Positions 15,615 to 23,803 of a DNA stretch of 39,348 nucleotides are shown piece after piece. This DNA is from JBKHHU01 sp046539045 (lineage in GTDB: Bacteria; Planctomycetota; Phycisphaerae; SM23-33). The first letter of the stretch is position 1, and each line of letters begins with the position of its first letter. The position numbers and the translations under genes were made by a program. The notes under the pieces are model-generated. The model did not search any database, was not told where the DNA came from, and worked only from the letters and a program-made list of their open reading frames with translations. The DNA lies in NCBI GenBank assembly GCA_046539045.1, contig JBKHHU010000008.1:1-39348 (forward strand), in the 5' to 3' direction.

Positions 15615-17492
15615 TTACTTTTTATAGTTGGCAAAGGGCGTGTATGCATAACCTTCCCAGGTCACGCCCGCATTGTTGGAAAATTCCAGCATATTCAGTC
15701 GCACGCCGTGTGCGAAAATCGCGATTGCCGCCAAGGCCATGTTCAGCGAATGGCCGAAGATGAGGATCGGGATCGCCACACCCCAGTGCGAGCCCTCGGC
15801 GATCATCCCGGCCAGAAGATTGAACGAGAAGGCAATGTAGTAACTCGCCATCCCGACCGCCATCAGGCGGATGTAGCTCATCGTGTCGGAGAACGCTCCG
15901 ATCATCGGCAAGACATTACTTGCCAGCCCGACCAACCATTTCAACGGGTTCAGGCTCGGATGGCTGAAGAAGATAATCAACACCGCCCCGAGTGCGAGCG
16001 AGCTGAGCATCACCCATTCGGGCATCCACTGGTTCTCGAAGAACAGCAACCAGACGATCCCCAGCATCCCGAACAGGAAGCTGATCCACCCGATATTCGA
16101 TACAAACCGCGCATCCGGGTACACCGCCACCGCCTGCCTCAACTGGGCCGACACGAGGTGAACCGTGCCCAGAACGAAACTGATCATGATCACGATGTTC
16201 TGGGCCTGCTGCGGATCCGTGCGGTATAGGGTGCCGAGCGAGAAACTCACGCGGCCAAACGCCGCCCAGGCGCCTTCACCTTCGTTTATCAACTGTCGAA
16301 CAGCGCCGGTTCCATCTTCACCGATATAACCGGCGTAGAAGGCAGCCCGTTCGGGACTCAATCCGAAATAGTTCGCCGTCAGAACGCCCCAGGCGATGGT
16401 CACAAGGCCGAAGATCAGCAACAGATTCGCGCCGGGTTTGCCCATGCTTTTGACGATCTTTCCGCGGAGAAGCAGGGCGGCGAGGGTCAGGACGAATCCG
16501 TAGCCCGCATCGCCGATAAGCATGGCTGCGAAAATCGGCAGGGCGATCATGAAGAAACCGGACAGGTCGAATTCGCGGTAGCCCGGAACGGTGCCCAGAA
16601 CATCGAACAGCGCCTTGATGGGGCTGGCCCAGGCAGGGTAGCGGACAAGCGTCGGCGGGACTTCATCCTCCCGCGGTTCCATCAGCTGCACGGCAGCTTC
16701 GATTTCTTCGGCGTGAAGTTCCGCGGGGATCTGTTTGCCCTCGTCGTGCGGCACCCAGCCTTGAATGGCGAACAGGCCGGAATCTTTCAGCGCGCTGTGC
16801 TGAGCGTAGCTGTAGTCGGCCTGCTGCTGAAGCTTGATGCATTCCTTCTCGATGGCTTGGAGTTCGTACGCCAGCTCGGCGAGGCGTTCGTTGTTTCGGC
16901 GGAGGGTCTGATCGATTTCCTTCGCTTCGGCCCGGACGGTGGGTCGGTCGGTCGAGGGCAGCGGAAGCTCTTCGGCGTCCTCCGGGATCTCAATCTCGTC
17001 GCCCTCACGAAGCGCGACGGCGACCAGCACGTTTCCACCGCTCAGTTCTCGGATCTGCTGAACGCACTCGGCGTGGACCTGGTGGGCCTGCTCTTCCGGC
17101 AGGCGGTAGAAGCGGGTTTCCAGTCCGGCGTCCCGCAGGACCTCGAAGTCCTCGATGCGAACATCACCCCAGACCTCCAGCTCGTCGATCTGGCGGTGCA
17201 GCAGGCCCAGCCGGTTCCGCAGGTCGATGGATCGCTGGTAGAGCGTCACCGCTTCCTCGGCGGCCTTCATGGGCGGGAGTTTCGCTTCGGGGCCTTCCGG
17301 CTCGATCGTGCTCAGGTAGCGGACGGCGCGGTTGCACGTGCTCAGCCGGTGGGCGACCTGTTCTTCCACGATCGCTTCCTCCGGATCGACCGGGGTGATG
17401 TGCATTACCCCCAGTGACTGGAGTTTCCTGAGCAGCGCGTCGCGGTCGCTCTCCTTGGCCACGACGTATGCTTTGAGCATCTTGACAATCAT
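15615..17492 (-). CDS. ntpI: V-type ATPase subunit I (a)
   Basis: This is the membrane stator subunit forming the ion half-channels against the K ring. Residues 1-310 form a soluble domain with coiled-coil segments (for example around 70-110 and 195-240). Residues 310-610 contain about seven to eight membrane helices. The conserved membrane signature FSDTMSYIRLMAVGMAS, containing the essential arginine, lies near 545-561. The length of 625 is typical for bacterial NtpI. Its start overlaps the ntpD stop by four bases, so translation is probably coupled. Confidence 0.95.
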   Translation of the reverse strand: MIVKMLKAYVVAKESDRDALLRKLQSLGVMHITPVDPEEAIVEEQVAHRLSTCNRAVRYLSTIEPEGPEAKLPPMKAAEEAVTLYQRSIDLRNRLGLLHRQIDELEVWGDVRIEDFEVLRDAGLETRFYRLPEEQAHQVHAECVQQIRELSGGNVLVAVALREGDEIEIPEDAEELPLPSTDRPTVRAEAKEIDQTLRRNNERLAELAYELQAIEKECIKLQQQADYSYAQHSALKDSGLFAIQGWVPHDEGKQIPAELHAEEIEAAVQLMEPREDEVPPTLVRYPAWASPIKALFDVLGTVPGYREFDLSGFFMIALPIFAAMLIGDAGYGFVLTLAALLLRGKIVKSMGKPGANLLLIFGLVTIAWGVLTANYFGLSPERAAFYAGYIGEDGTGAVRQLINEGEGAWAAFGRVSFSLGTLYRTDPQQAQNIVIMISFVLGTVHLVSAQLRQAVAVYPDARFVSNIGWISFLFGMLGIVWLLFFENQWMPEWVMLSSLALGAVLIIFFSHPSLNPLKWLVGLASNVLPMIGAFSDTMSYIRLMAVGMASYYIAFSFNLLAGMIAEGSHWGVAIPILIFGHSLNMALAAIAIFAHGVRLNMLEFSNNAGVTWEGYAYTPFANYKK

Positions 17493-18181
17493 GTGCGGTA
17501 ACTCTCCGGTCCGGCGCTGGTGTCGGGGGCGCCCGGCGTTGCAACAGTTTCCTCATAGTCAGGCATGCCCGAGGAGCTTTCCTTCTCGGCCAGTTTGGCC
17601 TTGGCGATCTTGGCACGTCCGACGCCCGCGGTCATTTCGTCACCGAGCTTGATGCGGATGACGCGGATGGCTTCCTGGCATTCCGGGATCTTAACCTTCT
17701 CAAACAGGTTGACGCGCTGAATGATCTTGGTCAGTTCCTCGTCCAGAAGTTCGTACTGCTTCTGCAGGATTTCCGCCTCCGCCAGCAGCCGGTTCAGGGA
17801 CCGCATGTCCATCAGCGTGCGATCCACCCAGGCGGGCGTGCCGAACAGGCTGTAGTTGGCCTCGGCGAACTCAACTTCCTCGAAAATCGGGACGGCCACG
17901 CCGGCGACGTTGGCTTCGCTGGTCCTGACCTCCGCTGGGCGGGCCAGCGATTCCAGATCGATGCCGGCGCGGTCGGCAAGCACGGCGCGGTAGGGCTCGA
18001 ACTTCTCCCGTGCCTCGTCGGCGGAAGCGAAGACGGCCCGGCGTCTCTTCTGCACCTCTCGCATCCGCATCTGCAGCTGCTGCTGCTTGAGCTTCAGCAT
18101 GGGCAGGAAACGCTCGAAGCGCTCAAGTGCCTCGCGTTGCCGTTTCAGCTCCGGCCTGGTAAGTTTTATCTTCTTAGCCAT
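17489..18181 (-). CDS. ntpD: V-type ATPase subunit D
   Basis: This is the central rotor-shaft subunit of the V1 part. The 230-residue product is largely alpha-helical, with long heptad-rich helices at the N-terminus (starting KIKLTRPELKRQREAL) and near 120-190, as expected for an antiparallel coiled coil. The C-terminal 30 residues are low-complexity and probably disordered. It lies 40 bases downstream of ntpB, the widest gap within the operon, and overlaps ntpI by four bases. Confidence 0.93.
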   Translation of the reverse strand: MAKKIKLTRPELKRQREALERFERFLPMLKLKQQQLQMRMREVQKRRRAVFASADEAREKFEPYRAVLADRAGIDLESLARPAEVRTSEANVAGVAVPIFEEVEFAEANYSLFGTPAWVDRTLMDMRSLNRLLAEAEILQKQYELLDEELTKIIQRVNLFEKVKIPECQEAIRVIRIKLGDEMTAGVGRAKIAKAKLAEKESSSGMPDYEETVATPGAPDTSAGPESYRT

Positions 18182-18221
18182 CGGCTATGTGCGATCATTT
18201 TGAGGTTCGCGAATCCGCTGC

Positions 18222-19562
18222 TCAGGAAGCGGCGGCTGCCTCTTCCTGCTCTGCTTCGGCGCTCCGGAGTTTCTTCGGCCAGTGCTTCTCGATGATCGAC
18301 CGTCGGATACCGGTCTCTGCCGGCGTGAAGCACTCTGCCAGGATCTCCCAGCAGCGATCGAGGGCATCTTCCAGCGGAATGTTCACGCTGAGGTCCATAA
18401 TCTGGCCTTCGAACAGGTCACCGTACTTGAGCATCTTGCGGTCGTACCCGCTCATCTCGAAGCCCATGTCGCGTTTTTCACGCGTCTCGCGACAGTCGGC
18501 GTACAACTGGATGCAGGCGTTCATGATCGCCCGGTGATCGTCGCGGGTGTCGCCGTTGACCTGCTGTTTCAGTCGGGACAGCGAACCAAACGGCTCGATA
18601 CGCTGATTGCGGAGGTAGAACTGGCCTTCGGTGATGTAGCCGGTGTTGTCCGGGACCGGGTGGGTCACGTCGTCACCGGGCATGGTCACGCAGGCCAGAA
18701 CGGTCATGGAACCGGCCCCGTCGAAGTCGACGGCCTTCTCGTACCGCTTTGCCATCTGGGAGTAGAGGTCGCCCGGATAACCGCGGTTGGACGGGATCTG
18801 CTCCATCGTGATGGCGATTTCCTTCAGCGAATCGGCGAATGAGGTCATGTCCGTCAGCAGTGTCAGAACCCGCTTGCCCTGCAGCGCGAAGCTCTCCCCG
18901 ACGGCCAGGCAGAGGTCCGGCACCAGCAGCGCCTCGACGACCGGGTCGGCTGCGGTGTGCACGAACATGATCGACCGGCCGAGCACGCCGCCTTCCTCAA
19001 AGGTCTGGCGGAACTTCAGGTAATCGTCGTGTCGCAGGCCCATCCCACCGAGGATGATGACATCGGCTTCGGCCTGCAGTCCGACGCGGGCCAGCAGTTC
19101 GTTGTACGGTTCGCCGGCAACCGAGAAGATCGGAATCTTCTGCGACTCGACCAGGGAGTTGAACACGTCGATCATCGGAATGCCGGTGCGGATCATGTGG
19201 TCGGGCATGCGGCGCATGACCGGGTTGACAGCGGGGCTTCCGATGTCGACCTGCTCGCCTTCGGGGTCGGGGCGGTTGTCACGCGGACGGGCCGACCCAT
19301 CGAACACGCGCCCGAGCAGATGGTCGCTGAACGGCACCTGCATGGGCTTGTTGAGGAACCGCACACGGTCGCCCGTGCTGACGCCCTGGGTACCGGCGAA
19401 CACCTGCAGCGATATCTGGTCGCCCTCGAGGCGAATGACCTGGGCCAGCGACGGCCCGCGGTCGGTGGTAATCACCGCCAGTTCGTCATATCCGATGCCG
19501 GTGGCGCGAACCGTCACGACGTTACCGGCGATTCGCGTTATCTTGTCGAAATACTTTCTCAT
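18222..19562 (-). CDS. ntpB: V-type ATPase subunit B
   Basis: This is the non-catalytic subunit of the A3B3 hexamer. It keeps the beta-barrel N-terminus, the GRVFDGSARPRD region near residues 84-95 and the IDVFNSLVESQKIPIFS stretch near 131-147. The P-loop is absent, replaced by VAGEPYNELL, as usual for B subunits. A conserved TDMTSFADSLKEI segment lies near 240. The length of 446 is normal, and the last 20 residues are Glu/Ala-rich. It overlaps ntpA by four bases (ATGA). Confidence 0.96.
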   Translation of the reverse strand: MRKYFDKITRIAGNVVTVRATGIGYDELAVITTDRGPSLAQVIRLEGDQISLQVFAGTQGVSTGDRVRFLNKPMQVPFSDHLLGRVFDGSARPRDNRPDPEGEQVDIGSPAVNPVMRRMPDHMIRTGIPMIDVFNSLVESQKIPIFSVAGEPYNELLARVGLQAEADVIILGGMGLRHDDYLKFRQTFEEGGVLGRSIMFVHTAADPVVEALLVPDLCLAVGESFALQGKRVLTLLTDMTSFADSLKEIAITMEQIPSNRGYPGDLYSQMAKRYEKAVDFDGAGSMTVLACVTMPGDDVTHPVPDNTGYITEGQFYLRNQRIEPFGSLSRLKQQVNGDTRDDHRAIMNACIQLYADCRETREKRDMGFEMSGYDRKMLKYGDLFEGQIMDLSVNIPLEDALDRCWEILAECFTPAETGIRRSIIEKHWPKKLRSAEAEQEEAAAAS

Positions 19563-21286
19563 GCCACCTGGCCTTTCTTCTCAATGAATGCTTCGATGTC
19601 GCTGAGAATCTCTTTGTATTCGTCGCTGTCGGCAGCAGCGAAATTCCAGTTGCGGAACAGGTCCTGCACCTTGACCATCGTCTCGCGGGCCTCTTCCTTG
19701 CTGTCGAAGTCGAAGACCGTCTGCAGCACCGCCAGCACCTTACCGAACACGAACTGCTGTCGTTCCTTCGGAGTAGCGCCGTCGACTTCATCGAATGCGT
19801 TCTGCTGGAGGTAGACGTTGTCGAAGAACTCCGCCTTGAGCATCACAGTGAAGTCCTCGACGCTGGTGCCTTCTTCACCGACGACCGTCATCATCTGCCG
19901 GACCTCGTTCCCGCGACGCAGGATACCCTGCGTGTAGGCGACGTCTTCCTGAGCGATGATGCCGGTATATTTGCTCCACGATTCCAGCGGATCGATCGCC
20001 GGGTACCGGCGGGCGTCGGAGCGGGCTCGACTCAGGCCGTGGAATGCCCCGACGACCTTCAGCGTACCCTGCGTGACCGGTTCTTCGAAATTCCCACCGG
20101 CAGGGGAGACCGTGCCGCCGATCGTGACCGATCCGTACTTGCCGTTCTTCAACTCCACAATGCCCGCACGCTCGTAGAAACCGGCGATCCGGCTTTCCAG
20201 ATATGCAGGGAAGGCTTCCTCACCGGGAATCTCTTCCAGCCGGCCCGAGACTTCGCGCATCGCCTGGGCCCAGCGGCTGGTCGAGTCTGCCAGCATGAGC
20301 ACGTTCAGGCCCATCTGGCGGTAGTACTCAGCCAGTGTCACGGCGGTGTATACCGACGCTTCACGCGCGGCGACCGGCATGGCTGAGGTGTTGCAGATGA
20401 TAATGGTCCGTTCCATCAGGCTCTTGCCGGTTCGCGGGTCGATCAGTTCGGGGAACTCGCGAATGGTTTCCACGACCTCGCCGGCACGTTCGCCGCAGGC
20501 GGCGATGATGACGATGTCGACCTCAGCGTGACGGGAGGTAATCTGCTGAAGAACCGTCTTACCGGCACCGAACGGGCCCGGAATACAGTAGGTTCCGCCG
20601 CGGACGACCGGGAACATCGAGTCAATAATCCGCACACGCGAGACCAGCGGTTCGGTCGGCATCAGGCGCCGGTTGGAGATATTCAGTGGCTGCTTTACCG
20701 GCCAGGGCTGCTGCATGGTGACCGAGTGCTTGTTTCCATCGGGGTCGACGAGGACGGCAATTTCCTCCTCGATTGTGTACTCGCCTTTGTCAGCGATCTT
20801 CTCGATGGTGCACTCGCCGTTCAGCGTGAACGGGGCCATGATCTGGTGTTCGAAGAGCCCTTCGGGAACCGTGCCGAGGGTCTCGGCTGCGGTTATGCGG
20901 CTGCCGGTTTCGGCCGTGGGCGTGAACTCCCACTTTTTCTCGACATCCAGGCCGTGCACGTACTTGCCCGGAGTGAGGAAGAACCCTTCGGACTCGGCGA
21001 CCTCTTTCAGCGGGTTCTGCAGGCCGTCATAGATCGAACCAAGCAGGCCCGGCCCGAGAGAGACCGAAAGCATGATATCTTCGAATTCAACGGGATCACC
21101 GACCTGGAGTCCGCGAGTTTCCTCGAAGACCTGCACGTCGACGACGCTGCCGCGGACACGAATGGTTTCACCCAGCAGGCGAGCCCCGTCCTTGCGGCAA
21201 CAGTAACAAATGGAGTTCTGCACGACCTTACCGGTGGTTTCGGCGACCACCATGTTACCGAATACGGCTACGATTTTACCGGTCAC
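19559..21286 (-). CDS. ntpA: V-type ATPase catalytic subunit A
   Basis: This is the catalytic subunit that hydrolyses or makes ATP. The P-loop GPFGAGKT is at 237-244, with the family-specific bulge domain between about 110 and 190. CGERAGE (264-270) carries the catalytic glutamate region, where most relatives have GERGNE, and LADSTSRWAQAMRE is near 332-345. The N-terminal barrel contains an uncommon SICYCC cluster (residues 26-30). The length of 575 is normal. The start overlaps the DUF2764 stop by four bases, and the stop overlaps ntpB by four bases. Confidence 0.97.
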   Translation of the reverse strand: MTGKIVAVFGNMVVAETTGKVVQNSICYCCRKDGARLLGETIRVRGSVVDVQVFEETRGLQVGDPVEFEDIMLSVSLGPGLLGSIYDGLQNPLKEVAESEGFFLTPGKYVHGLDVEKKWEFTPTAETGSRITAAETLGTVPEGLFEHQIMAPFTLNGECTIEKIADKGEYTIEEEIAVLVDPDGNKHSVTMQQPWPVKQPLNISNRRLMPTEPLVSRVRIIDSMFPVVRGGTYCIPGPFGAGKTVLQQITSRHAEVDIVIIAACGERAGEVVETIREFPELIDPRTGKSLMERTIIICNTSAMPVAAREASVYTAVTLAEYYRQMGLNVLMLADSTSRWAQAMREVSGRLEEIPGEEAFPAYLESRIAGFYERAGIVELKNGKYGSVTIGGTVSPAGGNFEEPVTQGTLKVVGAFHGLSRARSDARRYPAIDPLESWSKYTGIIAQEDVAYTQGILRRGNEVRQMMTVVGEEGTSVEDFTVMLKAEFFDNVYLQQNAFDEVDGATPKERQQFVFGKVLAVLQTVFDFDSKEEARETMVKVQDLFRNWNFAAADSDEYKEILSDIEAFIEKKGQVA

Positions 21287-22029
21287 GGCTGATTCCTCTC
21301 GTCAATGTCATTGGCGTTGGAGGCGGGGGATTGGTTTTCGTCTTCACCCTCGGCCTGGGCGACCCTGTACCACCGATGCAGGAGCAGGAGCTTGGCTGTG
21401 TAGGCGACCAACTCGTCGTTGGAGAAGCTGAACCAGCGATCGTTGAAGTTGATCCATTTCCAGCGGGCGGTGTCGAGGACGCGCTGGGCAGCCAGGGGGT
21501 TGGCTGCGTTGGACCAGTCGCTCAACAGCGCGTCGAAGTCGGCCAGCGGATCGGTCAGTTCAGGGGCGACGATGTACTTCGTCGCTTCCAGATCCAGAGC
21601 TTTTGCCCGGGCCCGGACCATGGCGTTCCGGAGGGCGACTTCGAATCCCACCCAATCGGCAAGAAGCTCGCTCCCGAGCCGGCCGGCAAGGTCTTTCACG
21701 TAGTGGAAATACTTTGCCCACAGAGCGTCGGCAGGAACCAGCGGCTGGGAGGTCTCTTCCAACTCGATCCGGAGATATTCCGGGAGCGGCTGTTCATCCC
21801 GTACCTGGGCCGCGGTAAGCACCGAGGGCAGGGGCTCATCCAGTTCGCCGGCTAGCAGGGCTTCTCGCTGCAGCAGGTCATCGGCCAGCAGCATTGCGTC
21901 GACCAGACTGGTCGCATCGCCGGCGCCTTCCACTTTCTCGCGCAGCTCAGCCGGCGAGAGCGGGGGTTTGCTACCGAGGGTACCCAGGGACGGCAGGGCG
22001 GTCAGGAGATAGTAATTTTCACCCGGCAT
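21283..22029 (-). CDS. DUF2764 protein of the V-type ATPase operon (probable subunit C equivalent)
   Basis: The 248-residue product belongs to the DUF2764-type proteins found between subunits E and A in V-ATPase operons of planctomycetes, chlamydiae, spirochaetes and Bacteroidetes. The characteristic N-terminus YYLLTALPSLGTL is present, followed by all-helical sequence. Its place corresponds to that of subunit C (d) in other operons, and no other C-like gene is present, so it probably forms the socket between the central stalk and the membrane ring. That role is inferred from position. It starts six bases after ntpE and overlaps ntpA by four bases. Confidence 0.85.
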   Translation of the reverse strand: MPGENYYLLTALPSLGTLGSKPPLSPAELREKVEGAGDATSLVDAMLLADDLLQREALLAGELDEPLPSVLTAAQVRDEQPLPEYLRIELEETSQPLVPADALWAKYFHYVKDLAGRLGSELLADWVGFEVALRNAMVRARAKALDLEATKYIVAPELTDPLADFDALLSDWSNAANPLAAQRVLDTARWKWINFNDRWFSFSNDELVAYTAKLLLLHRWYRVAQAEGEDENQSPASNANDIDERNQP

Positions 22030-22035
22030 GCTCGA

Positions 22036-22710
22036 CTAGCTTTCCTGGGAGTCTTCCTTGGAGGGTTTCGTATCCTCGCCGCCTTGCTCTTCTTCGACAT
22101 CGGCAAGAATCTCGCGGAGCTTGGGCCCGACGATCGTGAAAAGCGATTCTACGACGGAATCGAGCGTAACTTCCACGGTGGCGCCGGTGGCGTTGTACTC
22201 GAAACCGGCTCTGCTGAGCGTGCCTTTCAGGTCGATGGTCTTGCTCAGGTGGTCGGTTCTTTCCTGACCGATTTCCTGAATCGCCCAATCCACCAGCTTG
22301 TCCCGCATGTCGACCGGCACGTTGATGGTAATGTCGCTTTTATGCTCGGCGTCGGCCTCGGCGTACTTGAGGATGATCTCGTGGAGCACCTGTCCGACGA
22401 AATCGACATCGGTGATCTTCTGGCGGGCACCCTCGTTCAGCACGCGCTGCAGGATCTGGCTGAGCCGTTCCCTGAGTTTAAGTACGGTATCGCGAGAGGC
22501 GAGTCGCAGTTCGGTCTCCACGCGGGCGAGAATGCTCTCGCGCTCGGCTTCGGCGTCGGCAACGATCTTCTTCGCCTTTTCCTCGGCTTCACTGACGATC
22601 TGATCGGCCTGGGCCTGGGCTTCGGTCTGAAGCCGCTGGGCTTCTTCCTGCCCGGCTTCGACGCCCTCGGTCTTCAGTTTCGCTACGAACGCTTCGATTG
22701 TGTCGGCCAT
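22036..22710 (-). CDS. ntpE: V-type ATPase subunit E
   Basis: This is the peripheral-stalk subunit linking the A3B3 head to subunit I. Residues 1-110 are a long charged helix (ADTIEAFVAKLKTEGVEAGQ, then Ala/Glu/Gln-rich heptads), and residues 115-200 form the globular C-terminal domain. The last 20 residues are polar and acidic. The length of 224 is typical. GGAG lies six bases before the ATG. It is the first gene of the operon, whose promoter and leader lie at 22711-22845. No gene for the partner subunit G, nor for F, was seen in the cluster. Confidence 0.92.
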   Translation of the reverse strand: MADTIEAFVAKLKTEGVEAGQEEAQRLQTEAQAQADQIVSEAEEKAKKIVADAEAERESILARVETELRLASRDTVLKLRERLSQILQRVLNEGARQKITDVDFVGQVLHEIILKYAEADAEHKSDITINVPVDMRDKLVDWAIQEIGQERTDHLSKTIDLKGTLSRAGFEYNATGATVEVTLDSVVESLFTIVGPKLREILADVEEEQGGEDTKPSKEDSQES

Positions 22711-22739
22711 TGCTTACTCCGTCCTGAGCCTGGTTAGCA

Positions 22740-22779
22740 GTTGTTGCTTTCCGGGGTGCGTCATATGGGAGGCAACAAC
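22740..22779 (-). other. Hairpin in the V-ATPase operon leader
   Basis: GTTGTTGC (22740-22747) and GCAACAAC (22772-22779) are perfect 8-bp arms around a 24-base loop that can pair further (TCC with GGA). It lies inside the predicted 5' leader, 30 bases before the ntpE start, and has no T-run, so it looks like a leader structure, not a terminator. Confidence 0.45.
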
Positions 22780-22817
22780 ATAGCGTCGATCGGGGAGGAA
22801 TTTCAACGCTTAGGATT

Positions 22818-22845
22818 CTTATACTTGAAATTATCGCAATTCAAG
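22818..22845 (-). promoter_or_regulatory. V-ATPase operon promoter with an abutting palindrome
   Basis: TATAAG (22823-22818) is a good -10 box on the minus strand. A possible -35 (TTGAAT, 22844-22839) is only 15 bases away. The palindrome CTTGAA-N10-TTCAAG (22824-22845) starts at the -10 edge and covers the spacer and -35, as an operator would. The leader would be about 100 bases. Confidence 0.5.
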
Positions 22846-22955
22846 TGAGGGAAATTTAAACGTTTGTCCTGGTTTTCCGCTTCCACTGCCGGCTGAAAGT
22901 AGGCTTCTGCCATGGGTTTCTGCGGCGGGCGGTTACGGGCGGTATCTGTGGTAGG

Positions 22956-22981
22956 GGGAATCGGACTTTCAGGCGATTCCC
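22956..22981 (-). terminator. Hairpin over the stop codon of the cytidylate-kinase-like gene
   Basis: GGGAATCG (22956-22963) and CGATTCCC (22974-22981) pair perfectly, and the stop codon (22969-22971) lies in the 10-base loop. No T-run follows on the minus strand. It separates this gene from the V-ATPase promoter and may act as a transcript end. Confidence 0.45.
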
Positions 22982-23655
22982 TTGAGTTTCATCGCGTAGA
23001 CCACATGCTGGGCGATCTGGGCCAAGGTGAATTCGGAGCAATCGTAGGTGAGATTGAAGGCGGGCTTGCGGGGGAATTTGCTCTCATAGGTTCTCTTCAG
23101 ATAGTCGCGTTCCTGCTCTTGGGCGCGCAGACGCAGGCGGGCTTCGGTTTCGGAAAGCCCTTCTCGGAAAGCGATCTGCTTGACGCGCCAGTCCTCGGGG
23201 GCTTCGAGGCGGATCGAGATGCCGTTGGGCAGATCGTGGGTGGCGCCCGCTCCGCCCTGGCCGATGATCAACGAATGGCCGGCCGTCGCGAGGCCTCGGA
23301 TGATCGTGATCGTGCGGTTGCGGATTTCGTACCCGCTGGGGACACGGTCCTTCTTGAACGAACGAAAGAAGTCAATCAGCATCCGCGGTTTCTCGCGGCG
23401 CTGTTGCTCAATGATCTCAAGCCCGACGTTGGCCTCCGTGGCCAGACGCTCGAGAATCTCCTTGTGGTAGACCTGCCAGGAATCTTCGCCCGGCTCGGCT
23501 TCCTCGTTGAGAATCTCAAGCAGTAACAGGCCCAGAGAGAAGCCCCAGCAACCATATTCACGGGAAATGGTTACAAAAGGCCCGCACTTTTCGGGGTCGC
23601 GTTCCGGCTCAGGCCGCCGTTCCTGCATGTGGTCCGACAGGGAGACCTTGGCCAT
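22969..23655 (-). CDS. Cytidylate kinase-like family protein
   Basis: The 228-residue product belongs to the cytidylate-kinase-like P-loop family. VTISREYG (28-35) matches the family's strand-1 and P-loop start, and IIGQGGAGAT near 127-136 and a late RTYESKFP region match the rest. Where active members have a Gly/Ser-rich P-loop (GSGG type), this one reads GCWGFSLG, without the lysine or second glycine pair, so nucleotide binding may be altered or lost. The ATG at 23655 has AAGGAG seven bases upstream. A promoter is seen at 23689-23718. Its substrate is unknown; true CMP kinase (Cmk) is a different branch. Confidence 0.8.
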   Translation of the reverse strand: MAKVSLSDHMQERRPEPERDPEKCGPFVTISREYGCWGFSLGLLLLEILNEEAEPGEDSWQVYHKEILERLATEANVGLEIIEQQRREKPRMLIDFFRSFKKDRVPSGYEIRNRTITIIRGLATAGHSLIIGQGGAGATHDLPNGISIRLEAPEDWRVKQIAFREGLSETEARLRLRAQEQERDYLKRTYESKFPRKPAFNLTYDCSEFTLAQIAQHVVYAMKLKGIA

Positions 23656-23688
23656 CAACTCACTCCTTCACCAACTGATCCGTTTCAC

Positions 23689-23718
23689 ATTCTAATACGG
23701 CCGGCAGATCAACGCCAA
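23689..23718 (-). promoter_or_regulatory. Promoter of the cytidylate-kinase-like gene
   Basis: TTGGCG (23718-23713) and TAGAAT (23694-23689) are spaced by 18 bases on the minus strand, leaving a leader of about 27 bases with a strong Shine-Dalgarno sequence. Confidence 0.5.
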
Positions 23719-23731
23719 GGCAAATCGAGCA

Positions 23732-23798
23732 GGACCTTTGGGTCCGTCGCCCGGACCAGGCCATCTGGGTATTCGGGCTCTGCCTGGCCAACCAGGCA
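23732..23798 (-). other. Hairpin cluster after the PIN-TRAM gene
   Basis: TGCCTGG (23781-23787) and CCAGGCA (23792-23798) form a perfect 7-bp hairpin with a 4-base loop, 5 bases past the PIN-TRAM stop. Next, 23741-23746 (GGTCCG) can pair with either 23752-23757 (CGGACC) or, in part, 23732-23736 (GGACC). The first is a possible transcript end; the second pair is mutually exclusive. None is followed by a T-run. Confidence 0.4.
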
Positions 23799-23803
23799 AC
23801 CCT

